DNA of 64,000 nt from Solimonas fluminis (GCF_002930645.1 NZ_PSNW01000004.1:62370-126369), one strand, 5' to 3'. Counted from the stretch's first letter, positions 1 to 7,891 are shown. Numbers and translations are program-made. Notes: generated by a model not told the origin, from the letters alone.

Positions 1-576
1 GGCTTCGTCGATGGCGGTGAAGGCGGCGTAGGTCATGATGTTGTTGCAGAGCTTGAGTGCCGTGCCGGCACCGACATCACCGGCATGCACCTGCTTGGCC
101 GAGGACGTGGCGAACACCGGCTGGCAGCGCGCGAAGGCTTCCGCCGAAGCTCCGACCATGTAGCACAGCGTGGCCGCCTCGGCGCCGCTGGCGCCGCCGG
201 TGATCGGCGCATCCACCAGGTGGATCCCGCGCATCTGCGCATGCCGGGCCCAGCGCAGCATGGCTTCGTGGGTCACGGTGCTGTGTACGGCAACGAGGGT
301 GCCGGCCGGCGCCTCCAGCAGGCCGCGGCCGCTGCCGGCGCTGCCGTAGAGCAGTTGCTCCACGTCCGGAGTATCGCGAACGCAGATGCCGATATGGCTG
401 CACTCGCGCACCAGGTCCGCCGGCGTATGCGCTCGCTGGGCGCCGAGCTTCACCAGCTCGGCCACCGGCCCCACCTCCACATCGTGGACCCAGACCGGCC
501 GGCCCAGCTTCAGCAGGTGCCTGGCAATCGGCTTGCCGATGTTGCCGAGGCCGACGAATCCAACGCCGTCACTCAT
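1..576 (-). CDS. NAD-binding beta-hydroxyacid dehydrogenase (3-hydroxyisobutyrate dehydrogenase family), 3' end outside window
   Basis: The reading frame starts at the ATG at 576 and is still open at base 1, so the first 192 codons are seen and the C-terminal third is missing. The N-terminus carries a Rossmann dinucleotide fold (GFVGLGNIGKPIARHL, residues 6-21). The substrate-binding stretch DAPITGGASGAE and the catalytic-lysine motif GTALKLCNN (Lys within the last 30 residues seen) follow, as in 3-hydroxyisobutyrate, tartronate-semialdehyde and related dehydrogenases. Its start overlaps the stop of the upstream SDR by 4 nt (ATGA), so the two are translationally coupled. The family is certain; the substrate is not. 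Confidence 0.85.
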   Translation of the reverse strand, partial: MSDGVGFVGLGNIGKPIARHLLKLGRPVWVHDVEVGPVAELVKLGAQRAHTPADLVRECSHIGICVRDTPDVEQLLYGSAGSGRGLLEAPAGTLVAVHSTVTHEAMLRWARHAQMRGIHLVDAPITGGASGAEAATLCYMVGASAEAFARCQPVFATSSAKQVHAGDVGAGTALKLCNNIMTYAAFTAIDEA

Positions 577-1358
577 GGAGAGGAGTTCTCCAGCAGCTTG
601 GGCGTGGGCATCTGCGGCCTCACTTCCATGAACTCCACGGCTACCCCGGCGGGCAACTCGAAACAACCGGCGATGGCCTCGCCGACCACGTCGGCGGTGG
701 TCATGCCGTCGAACTTCGGCCCCTTCTCCAGCCAGGCGCCCATGGCTTCCGGCAGGGCGGCGGGATCGAAGTTGGCGATGCTGCCGGTGGCCACGGCGCC
801 CGGGCTGAAGACCGTCACCAGGATGCCGTCCTTCTTCACTTCCTCGCGCAGTTCCTCGCTGAACTTGTCCATGGCGGCCTTGGAGGCCGAGTACAGCGCC
901 AGATGGGCGAACTCGTTGCCGTGGCGCACGGTGGCGGAGGAGATGTTGACGATGCGCCCACCGCCGGCCGCGCGCAGGCGGGGAATGGCCAGCTGGCAGG
1001 AGAACACCGTGGCGAGGAAGTTCACGTCGACCATCTTGCGCACTTCCGCCTCGGGCATCAGCTCGATGCGGCGCGCGAACTGGAAGCCGGCGTTGTTGAT
1101 GACGCCGTCGATGCGGCCCCACCTGGCGATGACCGCATCGAGTGCCTTCTCCATGCCCGCCTTGTCGCAGACATCGACGGCGGCAGTGAAGACCTGGGCG
1201 GCCGGCAGCTGGGCGGCGGCCTCCTTGAGGCCCGCCTCGCCGCGCGCCAGCAGCGCCACCCTGGCACCACGCGACGCCAGCACCTGGGCGGTGGCGAAGC
1301 CGATGCCCTTGGAGGCTCCGGTGATGACGATCACCTGACCCTGAACCTTGGATTGCAT
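573..1358 (-). CDS. Short-chain dehydrogenase/reductase
   Basis: Classical SDR of 261 residues with the NAD(P) motif TGASKGIG near the N-terminus, NNAG, the catalytic Ser in NISSAT and Tyr/Lys in YSASKAA. An in-frame ATG at 1382 exists, but the ATG at 1358 is preceded by AGGGGAG at good spacing and begins directly before the Rossmann strand, so I chose 1358. It lies upstream of, and overlaps, the beta-hydroxyacid dehydrogenase at 1-576. The substrate cannot be read from the sequence; the neighbourhood suggests an alcohol/ketone step in steroid or side-chain metabolism. Confidence 0.85.
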   Translation of the reverse strand: MQSKVQGQVIVITGASKGIGFATAQVLASRGARVALLARGEAGLKEAAAQLPAAQVFTAAVDVCDKAGMEKALDAVIARWGRIDGVINNAGFQFARRIELMPEAEVRKMVDVNFLATVFSCQLAIPRLRAAGGGRIVNISSATVRHGNEFAHLALYSASKAAMDKFSEELREEVKKDGILVTVFSPGAVATGSIANFDPAALPEAMGAWLEKGPKFDGMTTADVVGEAIAGCFELPAGVAVEFMEVRPQMPTPKLLENSSP

Positions 1359-1387
1359 TGTTGTTTTCTCCCCTGTCACCAAAGTTA

Positions 1388-1500
1388 ACCGTTCGCATCG
1401 GCCTTGTCGAAATGCGATTCCCGCCGCCGGCGGGCCTCCTCCCGCGCCTCGACCCTTCGATCCGATCGGGGCCGGGCGCGAATGGACCGCGAGGCCGGCT
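1388..1500. repeat. Degenerate copy of intergenic repeat family A
   Basis: This gap between two SDR genes begins with a CCGTTCG...TTGTCGAAATGCGA stretch resembling the TTCGACAGGCTCAG-type arms seen complete at 2288, 33116 and 45102. The second arm is poorly conserved (CCCTTCGATCCGATCG). Confidence 0.35.
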
Positions 1501-1504
1501 TGTC

Positions 1505-2251
1505 TCAGGCCCGCATCAGCGAGCCGCCGTCCACGTTGAGGATCACGCCGGTAACCCAGCTGGCGTCGTCCGACAGCAGGTAGGCCAGGGCCTTGGCCAG
1601 GTCCTCCGGCGTGCCGAGCCGGCCCAGGGGCATCTGCGCCACCATGCCCTGCAGGTACTCCTCCGGCACCTTGGCGCGCAGCGCCGCGGTGTCGGTGGGA
1701 CCGGGGGCGATGCCGTTGACGCGGATGCCTCGCGGGCCCAGCTCGCGGGCCAGCACGCAGGTGATGCCGTTGATGGCCAGCTTGGTGAAGGAGTAGTAGT
1801 CGTAGTGCATCCAGGCCGCGGTGGAGGACTGGTTGACGATGACGCCGCCCTTGGGCATGTGCGGAGCCACCGCGCGGGTCATGACCACGGCACCGAGCAT
1901 GTTCACGGAGATGACCTTGTTGAGGTACGCCAGGTCCACCGTCATCAGCGGGTTGAAGTCCAGGTTGCCGAACATCGCGGCGTTGTTGACCAGGTAGTGG
2001 ATCTCGCCCCAGCGCTGCGCCACGTCCTTGACCAGCGCAGCGGCGGAAGCCTCGCTGGAGACGTCCACCGAGGCGAAGAGGGCCGTGCCGCCGGCCTTGG
2101 CGATCTCGTCCACCACGCGCTGGCCCTGGACGGCGTTGATGTCGGCCACCACGACCCTGCAGCCGAGAGCGGCGAGATGCTTCGCGTAGCCCTCGCCGAT
2201 GCCCTGGCCGGCGCCGGTGATGATGGCGACCTTGTTCTTGAAAGTGCTCAT
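1505..2251 (-). CDS. Short-chain dehydrogenase/reductase
   Basis: SDR of 248 residues: TGAGQGIG cofactor motif, VNNAA, Ser in NQSST and catalytic YYSFTK. It ends with the usual DDASWVTGVILNVDGG C-terminal signature. The ATG at 2251 has GAGGGATC upstream at ideal spacing, so it is preferred over the in-frame start 24 nt earlier. Family-A repeats lie on both sides, so it may be transcribed separately from its neighbours. No substrate can be assigned. Confidence 0.85.
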   Translation of the reverse strand: MSTFKNKVAIITGAGQGIGEGYAKHLAALGCRVVVADINAVQGQRVVDEIAKAGGTALFASVDVSSEASAAALVKDVAQRWGEIHYLVNNAAMFGNLDFNPLMTVDLAYLNKVISVNMLGAVVMTRAVAPHMPKGGVIVNQSSTAAWMHYDYYSFTKLAINGITCVLARELGPRGIRVNGIAPGPTDTAALRAKVPEEYLQGMVAQMPLGRLGTPEDLAKALAYLLSDDASWVTGVILNVDGGSLMRA

Positions 2252-2287
2252 GCTTGATCCCTCAGTGAAAGCCAATCCTTGCAGCGG

Positions 2288-2360
2288 CCGTCCGTACTGG
2301 GCTTGTCGAAGTGGGAACGGCCGCAGGTAACGGACCGTTCACCCTTCGACAGGCTCGCCT
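2288..2360. repeat. Intergenic repeat family A, copy 1
   Basis: Two facing arms, CTGGGCTTGTCGAAGTGGGAACGG on one side and CCGTTCACCCTTCGACAGGCT on the other, make an imperfect palindromic doublet like those at 33116-33191 and 45102-45189. It sits between the ferredoxin stop and the SDR start. Confidence 0.6.
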
Positions 2361-2409
2361 GGAGGCCCCTGCTTCCGGCAGGGCGAACGGTCTTCCGGGT
2401 GTGGGCAAC

Positions 2410-2736
2410 TCAACTCCCTCCCTGGTCCGCCGGCAGGTGCACCACCAGCCCCTGCATCTCCTCCGTCACCGTGATCTGGCAACCGAGGCGGCTGTTGGCC
2501 TTGCGGTGCGTGACCGACTCCAGCGTGCCCAGTTCGCCGGCCGCGGCCTCGGGAATCCTGCCTTGCCACTCCGGCGGGATGTAGCAGTGGCAGGTGGAGC
2601 AGGAGCAGATGCCGCCGCACATGCCGATGACGCCGGGCACCATGTTCAGCGTGGCACCCTCCATCAGGTTCATGTGGGCGTCCACGTCCACCTTGTGCTC
2701 GGTGCCGTTGTGCTCGATGTAGGTGACTGCAACCAT
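2410..2736 (-). CDS. [2Fe-2S] ferredoxin, adrenodoxin/putidaredoxin type
   Basis: Small acidic protein of 108 residues with cluster ligands Cys40, Cys46, Cys49 and Cys86 (C-X5-C-X2-C-X36-C), the exact spacing of vertebrate-type ferredoxins that reduce cytochromes P450 or other oxygenases. The core reads GMCGGICSCSTCHCY. It lies immediately downstream of an aldehyde dehydrogenase. The partner oxygenase and the reductase are not adjacent. In steroid degraders such ferredoxins typically serve side-chain hydroxylating P450s; that role is inference. Confidence 0.9.
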   Translation of the reverse strand: MVAVTYIEHNGTEHKVDVDAHMNLMEGATLNMVPGVIGMCGGICSCSTCHCYIPPEWQGRIPEAAAGELGTLESVTHRKANSRLGCQITVTEEMQGLVVHLPADQGGS

Positions 2737-2754
2737 GTTCGTCTCTCGTGGAAA

Positions 2755-4239
2755 TCAGGCGGGAATCGCGACGGTCTTGGTCTCGAGGTATTCCTCGAAG
2801 CCCTGCACGCCCATCTCGCGGCCGATGCCGCTCTGCTTGTAGCCGCCGAAGGGCGAATCCGGGGCGAAGAAGTTGGCGCCGTTGATGTTCAGGGTGCCGG
2901 TGCGGATCTGGCGCGCCAGGCGCAGCGCGCGCTGCGGGTCGGCGGAGTAGATCGAGCCCGACAGGCCGTAGATGGAATCGTTGGCGATGCGCGCGGCGTC
3001 GGCGTCGTCCTTGTACGGGATCGCGACCAGCACGGGGCCGAAGATCTCCTCCTGGGCGATGCGCATGTCGTTGGTGACATCCGCGAACAGCGTAGGCTCC
3101 ACGAAGAAGCCCTGATCCAGGCCCGCCGGCTTGCCGCCGCCGCAGACCAGGCGCGCGCCCTCGCGCTTGCCGGTCTCGATGTAGTCCAGCACGCGCTGCT
3201 GCTGCCGGGCGCTGATCAGCGGCCCCATGATCTGCTGCTCGCGGAACTGGTCGCCCGGCTGCACGTAGCCGAACATCGCCTTCAGCGTCTGCACGCCTTC
3301 CTCGTAGCGCGACTCCGGTAGCAGGATGCGGGTGGTGATCGCACAGCCCTGGCCGGCGTGGTAGCAGACCGCCAGGCCCGACAGCAGCGCGGTGCTGAAA
3401 TCGGCGTCGTCGAGGATGATGTTGGCGGACTTGCCGCCCAGTTCCAGGAAGACACGCTTGAGGGTGCCGGCGGCGCTGGCCATGATGCGCCGGCCAGTCT
3501 GCGTGGAGCCGGTGAAGGAGACGATGTCCACGCGCGGATCGGCCACCAGCTTCTCGCCGATGGCGGCAGGATCGGAGGAGGTCAGCACGTTGAAGACGCC
3601 CGGCGGGATGTCGGTCTTCTCCGCCACCACCTTGCCGATGATCGTCGCCGTCCAGGGCGTGTCGGGCGGGGACTTCAGCACCACGGTGCAGCCGGCGGCC
3701 AGGGCGGGAGCGACCTTGGCCATGTTGATCTGGAAGGGGAAGTTCCAGGGCGAGATCGCGGCCACGACGCCGCCCGCTTCCTTCCACACCAGGCGCTTGC
3801 TCGGCACGCCCATGGTGTTGGTGACCGGCAGTTCCTGCTCCCAGTCGTAGCGGTCGATGAGGTCGATGACGTAGTCGAGGATGCCGATGGGCCCGTCGCC
3901 CTGCGGGCCGTTCGCGGTGATGGCCATCGGCGCTCCGACCTCGGCCACCGCCTGGGCGCGCAGCGACTCGGCTTCGGCGCGCAGGCCATCGCGCAGCTGC
4001 GCGAGGCATTTGCGGCGCCGCTCGCGGTTGGTGGACCAGTCGGTGGTGTCGAAGGCACGGCGCGCGGCGGCGATGGCCAGCTCCGCGTCGTCCAGTCCGG
4101 CGTCGGCGACGTGGCCGATCACCTCGCCGGTGGCGGGATTGAGGTTGGCATAGCGCTTGCCGCTCCTGGCCTCCACCAGCCTGCCGTCGATCAAGAGGCG
4201 CGGTTCGCCGATGCCGGCGTCGTTTGCGGAACTACCCAT
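2755..4239 (-). CDS. NAD(P)-dependent aldehyde dehydrogenase
   Basis: Full-length ALDH of 494 residues. The catalytic Cys is residue 299 (GQGCAITTR), the general base Glu266 is in LELGGKS, and the SFTGSTQTGR loop and ISPWNFPF oxyanion region are intact. Its start overlaps the end of the membrane protein at 4232-4744 by 8 nt and the ferredoxin follows 18 nt downstream, so the three form an operon. It probably oxidises an aldehyde formed during side-chain or ring degradation to the acid; the exact substrate is unknown. Confidence 0.9.
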   Translation of the reverse strand: MGSSANDAGIGEPRLLIDGRLVEARSGKRYANLNPATGEVIGHVADAGLDDAELAIAAARRAFDTTDWSTNRERRRKCLAQLRDGLRAEAESLRAQAVAEVGAPMAITANGPQGDGPIGILDYVIDLIDRYDWEQELPVTNTMGVPSKRLVWKEAGGVVAAISPWNFPFQINMAKVAPALAAGCTVVLKSPPDTPWTATIIGKVVAEKTDIPPGVFNVLTSSDPAAIGEKLVADPRVDIVSFTGSTQTGRRIMASAAGTLKRVFLELGGKSANIILDDADFSTALLSGLAVCYHAGQGCAITTRILLPESRYEEGVQTLKAMFGYVQPGDQFREQQIMGPLISARQQQRVLDYIETGKREGARLVCGGGKPAGLDQGFFVEPTLFADVTNDMRIAQEEIFGPVLVAIPYKDDADAARIANDSIYGLSGSIYSADPQRALRLARQIRTGTLNINGANFFAPDSPFGGYKQSGIGREMGVQGFEEYLETKTVAIPA

Positions 4240-4744
4240 GTGCGGTCTCCAAGGCCGGCCGGGGCCGGAACAAGTAAAGGCGGGCCAGCAGCAGCGTGAA
4301 CAGCAGCAGCCACAGGCCGTTGTAGGCGTAGACCTGGCCCAGCTTCGCGCCGCTCTCGGGCCAGCTCAGCGTCGCCTGGGTCAGGTAGAAGAACATCGCG
4401 TAGGCCATCATCCCGGACATGAAGGTGGCCAGGGATCGATAGCGTGCGCCGTCCTGGCGGCGGCGCAGGAACACCGCCAGCGACAGCAGGTAGAACCAGC
4501 CGAAGAACCAGGTATCGAGCTCGTTGAGCAGGCGCAGCCACAGCGGCGCCTCCGCGTAGATCGGCTCCACCTGCGCGTAGCCCAGCCAGGCGCGGCCCAC
4601 GGCGCTCCTGGAACACTCGCCCTGCGGGCCCTGCGCCAGCCCTTCCCAGCCGCAGCCGAGCAGGAACAGCGGCATGTAGACCAGCGCCGTGAAGGCGGCA
4701 AAGGCGAACAGCCCGATCAGCACACGGTCCAGCACACGCGACAT
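4232..4744 (-). CDS. Four-helix membrane protein, EXPERA (emopamil-binding/TMEM97-like) candidate
   Basis: Protein of 170 residues with membrane helices near 8-30, 78-94, 105-126 and 138-158. Between helices 1 and 2 it has YAxxEP...APLWLRLLNEL (residues 57-76) followed by FFGWFYLLSLAVFLRRR, and a Met-Ala-Tyr helix 3. This order resembles the EXPERA domain of TMEM97 and sterol delta8-delta7 isomerase (EBP) relatives, where an Asp/Glu-Pro and a Pro-x-Trp precede the second helix. The comparison is from memory, so the assignment is tentative. ATG 4744 has GGAGGAG upstream. It leads the ALDH-ferredoxin operon. A role in steroid double-bond isomerisation or binding is inference. Confidence 0.55.
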   Translation of the reverse strand: MSRVLDRVLIGLFAFAAFTALVYMPLFLLGCGWEGLAQGPQGECSRSAVGRAWLGYAQVEPIYAEAPLWLRLLNELDTWFFGWFYLLSLAVFLRRRQDGARYRSLATFMSGMMAYAMFFYLTQATLSWPESGAKLGQVYAYNGLWLLLFTLLLARLYLFRPRPALETAHG

Positions 4745-4787
4745 GGGCCCTGTCTCCTCCGGTTCGCGGGCCGGTCGTGGCCGGGCC

Positions 4788-4817
4788 GCATAAACATTGC
4801 TGTCGAAATGTTTATGC
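4788..4817. promoter_or_regulatory. Perfect inverted repeat in divergent promoter region, probable repressor operator
   Basis: Arms GCATAAACATT (4788-4798) and AATGTTTATGC (4807-4817) are perfectly complementary around an 8-nt spacer. The site lies 44 nt upstream of the minus-strand EXPERA-like operon and 107 nt upstream of rubredoxin, in a distinctly AT-rich patch. Geometry fits a TetR- or GntR-type operator controlling both directions. Confidence 0.55.
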
Positions 4818-4924
4818 AGACTATCGGAGGGTTCCCGGGCCGCCAATACGCCGAATGGGCGATACCCGCCGAACGGTGTTTTCCCCAATATCGCGCCATC
4901 GCATGAAAAGCCCGGGAGAACGGC

Positions 4925-5086
4925 ATGGCGAAGTGGGAATGCACGATTTGCGGCATGGTGTACGACGAAGAGAAGGGCGACCCGGACCACGGCATCGCGC
5001 CCGGCACGCGCTTCGAGGACATCCCGGACGACTGGACCTGCCCGGATTGCGGCGCGACGAAGGACACCTTCGAGAAGATCGGCTAG
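4925..5086 (+). CDS. Rubredoxin
   Basis: Tiny iron protein of 53 residues with the two Fe(Cys)4 knuckles CTICG (residues 6-10) and CPDCG (39-43), plus the typical [15 protein letters not shown] core. GGGAG lies 6 nt before the ATG. It sits between the divergent operator at 4788 and an exported flavoprotein gene. Rubredoxins shuttle electrons to alkane-type hydroxylases or other oxidases in the cytoplasm; no such oxidase is visible here, so the partner is unknown. Confidence 0.95.
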   Translation: MAKWECTICGMVYDEEKGDPDHGIAPGTRFEDIPDDWTCPDCGATKDTFEKIG

Positions 5087-5098
5087 CGAAAGCTGTCG

Positions 5099-5134
5099 CT
5101 CCCCGCTCCCGTCGGGAGAGGGGCTGGCGAGGGC
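5099..5134. repeat. Intergenic repeat family B, single arm
   Basis: A CCGCTCCCGTCGGGAGAGGGG hairpin arm of the type found as facing doublets at 25494-25640 and 44083-44194. A decayed second half (GGAGGGAGAAGGGC) may lie near 5258. The rest of the 200-nt gap to the next gene shows nothing coding; CTTCATCC at 5226-5232 is a half-match to the operator at 36308. Confidence 0.45.
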
Positions 5135-5287
5135 ATGGATGCCCGAGGTAGGGCAACGCAGGAGCAGTTGCCGAATGTGAGGGGCGCTGCCCGGCGGAGC
5201 AGATGTGCTCATTGATCGTGAGCCCTTCATCCGGCGCCAACGCGCCACCTTGTCCCGGAGGGAGAAGGGCAAAAGCGGGAGGAGAAC

Positions 5288-6826
5288 ATGAGCGAGAAGA
5301 CGGGCGGCACAGGCCGCCGCGGTTTCCTGAAGCAGCTCGGCATGGCCGCCGCCGGCGCGGCGGCCTTCGGTGCCGAAGCCGCCGCGCCCAAGCCGCGCAG
5401 GGATGTGCGCCGCTGGGACGCGACCACGGACCTGCTGGTGATGGGCTCCGGCGCCGGCGGCATCTCCGCGGCCCTGGAGGCGCGCCGCAGCGGCATCCAG
5501 GCGATGGTGCTGGAGAAGTTCCATGTCCCGGGCGGCTCTTCCAGCCTCTCGGGCGGGGTCTGCTACCTGGGCGGCGGCACGGCCCTGCAGAAGGCGCTGG
5601 GCTTCACCGATACCGTGGAGGACATGTACCGCTACATGATGGCGGCCAGCGGCCTCTACGCCGACGAAAAGAAGATCCAGCTCTACTGCGAGGGCAGCGT
5701 CGCGCACTTCGACTGGCTGGTGGCCAACGGCGTCCACTATGCCCGGAAGTTCTCCGAGGAGAAGGAGATCTCGATCCCCGACGGCTCGCTGTACTACTGC
5801 GGCAGCGAGCTGGTGCACCCCTACCGCGAGCAGGCCCGCCCCGCGCCGCGCGGCCATGTGCCGCCCTCGCCGCATCTGATCGGCGGCCGCGACCTGATGA
5901 AGGCGCTGACCCGGGCGGCGCTGGATGCCGGCGCGCAGCTCAGGCTGCGCTGTTCCGCCGAGCGCCTGATCCTGGAGAGCGACGGCAGCGTCGCCGGCGT
6001 CAGCGCCACCGACGAGAACGGCAGGAGCATCCACATCCGCGCGACGCGCGGCGTGGTGCTGGCGGCCGGCGGCTTCATCCACAACCGCCCGATGCTGGAA
6101 CGGTTCGCGCCCGAACTGGCGCGCTGCTCCGTGCCCTGGGGCCGCGCCGGCGACCTGGGCCAGGGCATCCTGATGGGGATGGCGGTGGGCGGCGCGGTAC
6201 AGCGCATGCACCATGGCTTCGTGATCCTGCCGATGTATCCGCCGGAGACGATCCTCAACGGCATCCTGGTCAACTCGCGCGGCCAGCGCTTCGTGCCCGA
6301 GGACGGCTACTACGGCCTGGTGGGCCATGAGATCGCCTTCAAGCTCGACGACGGGCAGGCGTACATGATCGTCGACAAGCCTCATGCCTTCGCCTGGAAG
6401 GACTTCCGCTTCAACGTGGCGGCGGAAGGCGCGACCATCGCCGAACTGGAGGGCAGGCTGAAGCTGCCCGAGGGCTCGCTGCAGCAGACCGTGGAGTACT
6501 ACAACCGCCATGCGAAGGACCGGCGCGATCCGCTGCTGCACAAGGCGGAAAAGTACCTCGCACCCCTGAAGCAGGCGCCGTTCGTGGCCTATGACGTGGG
6601 CCTGAAGAATACCTTCATGCCGGTGCACACCTTCGGCGGCCTGCAGACCAACACCGACGCCCAGGTGATCAATGCCTGGGGCGACCCCATCCCGGGCCTC
6701 TACGCCAGCGGCCGGACCTCCGCCGGCCTGCCGGTGGCACCCTACATCGGCAGCGGCGTGTCGATCGGCGACGGCACGTTCTTCGGCCGCCGCGCCGGCC
6801 GCCATGCCGCCGGGAGGAAAGCATGA
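5288..6826 (+). CDS. Tat-exported FAD-dependent dehydrogenase, KstD/fumarate-reductase flavoprotein family
   Basis: Protein of 512 residues. A twin-arginine signal (RRGFLK, residues 10-15) and an Ala-rich segment precede the FAD-binding GSGAGG (53-58) and GGSSSLSGGVCYLGGG. The C-terminal GLYASGRTSAGLPV...GSGVSIGDGTFFGRRAG is typical of 3-ketosteroid dehydrogenases and flavocytochrome c relatives. The next gene overlaps it (ATGA) and encodes a c-type cytochrome, so the flavoprotein probably dehydrogenates or reduces its substrate in the periplasm and exchanges electrons with that cytochrome. GGGAGGAG lies upstream of the ATG. A steroid substrate is likely from context but unproven; the cytoplasmic relative at 38902 lacks the signal. 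Confidence 0.85.
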   Translation: MSEKTGGTGRRGFLKQLGMAAAGAAAFGAEAAAPKPRRDVRRWDATTDLLVMGSGAGGISAALEARRSGIQAMVLEKFHVPGGSSSLSGGVCYLGGGTALQKALGFTDTVEDMYRYMMAASGLYADEKKIQLYCEGSVAHFDWLVANGVHYARKFSEEKEISIPDGSLYYCGSELVHPYREQARPAPRGHVPPSPHLIGGRDLMKALTRAALDAGAQLRLRCSAERLILESDGSVAGVSATDENGRSIHIRATRGVVLAAGGFIHNRPMLERFAPELARCSVPWGRAGDLGQGILMGMAVGGAVQRMHHGFVILPMYPPETILNGILVNSRGQRFVPEDGYYGLVGHEIAFKLDDGQAYMIVDKPHAFAWKDFRFNVAAEGATIAELEGRLKLPEGSLQQTVEYYNRHAKDRRDPLLHKAEKYLAPLKQAPFVAYDVGLKNTFMPVHTFGGLQTNTDAQVINAWGDPIPGLYASGRTSAGLPVAPYIGSGVSIGDGTFFGRRAGRHAAGRKA

Positions 6827-7200
6827 AGCACGCGATCGTTGCCTCCGCCCTGCTGGCGCTGTCGCTGGGCGCCGCCGCCGAGACGCCGAAGGGTGACGCC
6901 GAACGCGGTCGCCTGGCCTTCGGCCAGTGCCGCACCTGCCACTACCCCGAGAAGACCTATGGCGACCACAACGGCCCGAACCTCTACGGCATCTTCGGCC
7001 GCAAGGCCGGCTCGGTGGCGAGCTATGCCTACTACTCGGAGGAGATGAAGAAGGCCGGCTTCGACTGGACGCCGGAGCTTCTGGACTTCTGGCTGGCGAA
7101 CATGGGCAAGTTCCTGCCCGGCAGCACGATGGTGGTATTCCAGACCACGCCGCAGCAGCGTGCCGACATCATCGAGTACCTGAAGCAGTTCAAGGATTAG
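6823..7200 (+). CDS. Class I c-type cytochrome
   Basis: Secreted protein of 125 residues: signal peptide to about residue 19 (ALLALSLGAAA), one haem-binding CRTCH (36-40) and a probable axial Met103 in PGSTMVVF. It has GPNLYGIFGRKAG as in mitochondrial-type cytochromes c. It begins within the stop codon of the flavoprotein gene, so both subunits are made together. The likely role is periplasmic electron acceptor or donor for that flavoprotein. Confidence 0.93.
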   Translation: MKHAIVASALLALSLGAAAETPKGDAERGRLAFGQCRTCHYPEKTYGDHNGPNLYGIFGRKAGSVASYAYYSEEMKKAGFDWTPELLDFWLANMGKFLPGSTMVVFQTTPQQRADIIEYLKQFKD

Positions 7201-7262
7201 GCCTTCTCCAGGTCGCGCAAGGAATCGTCGCGCCGGCCAAGGCCGGCATGACGCATTTGGAT

Positions 7263-7293
7263 TTGACCTCAACTTGACTTGAGGTCTTAGGAT
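7263..7293 (+). promoter_or_regulatory. SoxR-type promoter
   Basis: CCTCAACTTGACTTGAGG (7267-7284) is an 18-bp dyad that differs only in the centre from the classic soxS SoxR box CCTCAAGTTAACTTGAGG. It sits between a -35 TTGACC (7263-7268) and a -10 TAGGAT (7288-7293) separated by 19 bp, the long spacer expected for MerR/SoxR activation. It reads into the FMN reductase gene 35 nt downstream. Confidence 0.85.
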
Positions 7294-7327
7294 CGCCGTC
7301 ACGTAACCACTACGGAGGATGGCGGCG

Positions 7328-7891
7328 ATGGACGAGAAATTCCGGCTGGGACTGATCTACGGCAGCACGCGGCCGGGGCGGCTCTGCGACACGGTGGCGA
7401 ACTGGGCGATGGCCCAGGTCCGCCGGCACCCGGCATTCGAGATCGAGGTGATCGACCCGGCACGGCTGCGGCGCGACGCCGATGGCCGCCTGGACGAGAC
7501 CGACGTGGGACCGCGCATCGCGCTGGCCGACGCCTTCCTCGTGGTGACGCCCGAGTACAACCACGGCTATCCGGCGCCCCTGAAGGAACTGCTCGACGCC
7601 AGCTACGAACCCTGGCAGGCCAAGCCGGTGGCCTTCGTGTCCTACGGCGGCGCTTCCGGCGGACTGCGCGCGGTGGAGCAGTTGCGCCAGGTGTTCGTGG
7701 AACTGGATGCCGTGACGCTGCGCGAGACGCTCAGCTTCACGGAAATTTGGGAGCAGTTCAGCGCCGCTGGCGATCTGCGGTCACCGGAACGGGCGGTCCG
7801 CCGCATGGACAAGCTGCTGGCGCGGCTGCAGTGGTGGGCGGGAAGCTTGCGGGATGCACGGAACCGCCGACCGCTGCAGCAGGCGGCGTAG
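7328..7891 (+). CDS. NADPH-dependent FMN reductase (flavodoxin-like fold)
   Basis: Protein of 187 residues. GSTRPGRLCDTVANW binds flavin phosphate and TPEYNHGYPAPLKELLD is the second flavin motif. GGAGG at 7314-7318 abuts an ATG at 7319 but is ideally spaced (9 nt) from the ATG at 7328, which I therefore take as the start. It is transcribed from a SoxR-type promoter and followed by an intrinsic terminator at 7954, so it is a single-gene redox-stress unit. The expected activity is reduction of flavin, quinone or azo compounds with NADPH. Confidence 0.9.
   Translation: MDEKFRLGLIYGSTRPGRLCDTVANWAMAQVRRHPAFEIEVIDPARLRRDADGRLDETDVGPRIALADAFLVVTPEYNHGYPAPLKELLDASYEPWQAKPVAFVSYGGASGGLRAVEQLRQVFVELDAVTLRETLSFTEIWEQFSAAGDLRSPERAVRRMDKLLARLQWWAGSLRDARNRRPLQQAA

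Noticed and set aside
5226-5245. CTTCATCC half-match to the steroid operator upstream of the Tat flavoprotein
   Set aside because: The second half of the dyad is absent, so I did not count it as a site although the distance to the start (56 nt) is similar.
4232-6805. 857-codon minus-strand frame crossing rubredoxin and the flavoprotein gene
   Set aside because: Only its last 170 codons (from ATG 4744) look like protein; the rest is antisense to well-supported genes.
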